Source: an uncultured Azospirillum sp. (GTDB lineage Bacteria; Pseudomonadota; Alphaproteobacteria; Azospirillales; Azospirillaceae). From it: a stretch of DNA of 7,195 nt. Below, piece after piece: positions 6,549 to 7,195 of this stretch. The position numbers and the translations under genes are program-made. The stretch lies in assembly GCF_946480385.1 (NCBI RefSeq), contig NZ_CAMLJP010000174.1:1-7195 (forward strand), read 5' to 3'. Numbering within the stretch: the stretch's first letter is position 1; every line of letters begins with the position of its first letter. Below the pieces are notes generated by a model. That model was not told the origin of the DNA and did not search any database. It was given only the letters and a program-made list of their open reading frames with translations.

Positions 6549-6590
6549 CCCCACCCGCCCCCGCCCGTGGAGGGGCGGAGGCGGGTGGAG
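6549..6590 (-). other. Strong GC-rich hairpin between nosZ and nosD
   Basis: CCACCCGCC (6551-6559) pairs with GGCGGGTGG (6580-6588). After one C/A mismatch (6560/6579), CCGCCC (6561-6566) pairs with GGGCGG (6573-6578) around a six-base loop. That is 15 pairs, almost all G-C, starting 12 bases after the nosZ stop on the - strand. No T-run follows, so a fully efficient intrinsic terminator is unlikely. It may stabilise the nosZ transcript 3' end, mark an RNA processing site or partly attenuate read-through into nosD. The role is inferred; the pairing is seen directly. Confidence 0.7.
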
Positions 6591-6599
6591 CGTCGCGGG

Positions 6600-7195
6600 T
6601 CAGGTGGCGGTCGGCTCGACGATCATACGGCCGGCCATTTCCATGTGCAGGGCGTGGCAGAACCACTGGCAGTAGTACCAGTGCACGCCCGGACGGTCGG
6701 CGGTGAAGGTGACCGAGGCGGTCGCCTGCGGGCCGATCTCCATGCAGACGCCATGGTTGGTCAGGCTGAAGCCGTGGGTCAGGTCGTCGATGTCGTCCAT
6801 GTTGGTCACATAGACGGTCACCTCGTCACCCTGCTTGACCGTGAACTCCTCCAGCCCGAAGGTCGGGGCGCGCTGCCACATGTAGACGCGGACCTTGTTG
6901 CCGTCGCGGATGACCTTGGTGTCGTCCTCCAGCACCACGCCGTCCTTCTTGGCCTGCTGGCGCGCCTCTTCCCACATCGGGTCGTTGCGGTCGTAGACCG
7001 AGCGCGGGTTCACCTTGGACCGGTGGACGATCAGGGTGTCGTGCGGCTCGGCGAAGGTCGGGCCGTCATGCACCACCCGCATCTCGTCGCCGGAGATGTC
7101 GATCAGCTGGTCGTTCTCCGGCTTCAGCGGGCCGACGTTGAGGAAGCGGTCCTTGGAGAACTTGTTCAGCGACACCAGCCACTTGCCGTCGGCCT
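6600..7195 (-). CDS. nosZ: NosZ, nitrous oxide reductase (C-terminal third; 5' end outside window)
   Basis: Periplasmic multicopper enzyme catalysing N2O + 2H+ + 2e- to N2 + H2O, the last step of denitrification. The 197 visible residues run open to the right edge; an internal GTG at 7175 is not a start. Counting from the first whole codon (7193), H51 in FAEPHD is the last CuZ histidine. The cupredoxin domain holds all CuA ligands: H140 (DLTHGF), C175, W177, C179, H183 and M186 ([14 protein letters not shown]). The spacings H51-H140 (89) and H140-C175 (35) fit the Pseudomonas stutzeri enzyme as I recall it. The sequence ends [10 protein letters not shown], as clade I (Tat-exported) enzymes do; the signal peptide itself is outside. 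About 440 residues are missing. nosD follows after 78 bases with the hairpin. Confidence 0.97.
   Translation of the reverse strand, partial: ADGKWLVSLNKFSKDRFLNVGPLKPENDQLIDISGDEMRVVHDGPTFAEPHDTLIVHRSKVNPRSVYDRNDPMWEEARQQAKKDGVVLEDDTKVIRDGNKVRVYMWQRAPTFGLEEFTVKQGDEVTVYVTNMDDIDDLTHGFSLTNHGVCMEIGPQATASVTFTADRPGVHWYYCQWFCHALHMEMAGRMIVEPTAT

Noticed and set aside
6522..6554. GTG start for nosD eleven codons upstream
   Set aside because: It would put charged residues before the signal peptide and run into the hairpin; the ATG at 6521 has GAGAG at proper spacing.

Overview
The window is high-GC, densely coding DNA of about 70% G+C by eye. It most resembles an alphaproteobacterium of the Rhodospirillales, probably Azospirillum or a relative. 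That placement is an inference from gene order, protein style and base composition, not from a database match. Two gene blocks converge and meet near position 1660.

The left block is on the + strand (2-1640). It holds the 3' part of a metal-ABC-transporter permease gene (ZnuB/AztB/TroC type) and a complete periplasmic metal-binding protein of cluster A-I (ZnuA/AztC type) with a His-rich loop. The cognate ATPase is expected to the left, outside the window. The ligand pattern of three His and one Asp, together with the His-rich loop, points to zinc.

The right block is on the - strand (7195 down to 1678). It is the 3' five-sixths or so of a clade I-type nitrous oxide reductase operon, read in the order nosZ (C-terminal third only) - nosD - nosF - nosY - nosL - nosX - tatA/E. 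NosZ reduces N2O to N2 in the periplasm. The NosZ fragment keeps the last CuZ histidine and the full CuA ligand set. NosD (periplasmic beta-helix), NosF (ATPase) and NosY (membrane permease) form the ABC-type machine for copper-site maturation. NosL is the outer-periplasmic lipoprotein copper chaperone that feeds it. NosX is an ApbE-like FMN transferase thought to flavinylate NosR. The final small gene encodes a TatA/TatE translocase subunit, fitting the Tat-dependent export of folded NosZ and the Tat-like signal of NosX. nosR and the operon promoter are expected to the right of the window.

nosD through nosX are chained by 4-base (ATGA) or 1-base (TGATG) stop/start overlaps, each start having a good internal Shine-Dalgarno. 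This implies translational coupling. By contrast nosZ and nosD are separated by 78 bases that carry a strong GC-rich hairpin. It is a likely device for making more NosZ than assembly factors. A second hairpin lies between the two convergent blocks.

No mobile element, CRISPR array, tRNA/rRNA or unknown multi-gene system is visible. This is a well-known denitrification cluster beside a metal importer. The points worth a second look are the intergenic hairpin, the operon-borne Tat subunit and the neighbouring zinc importer.
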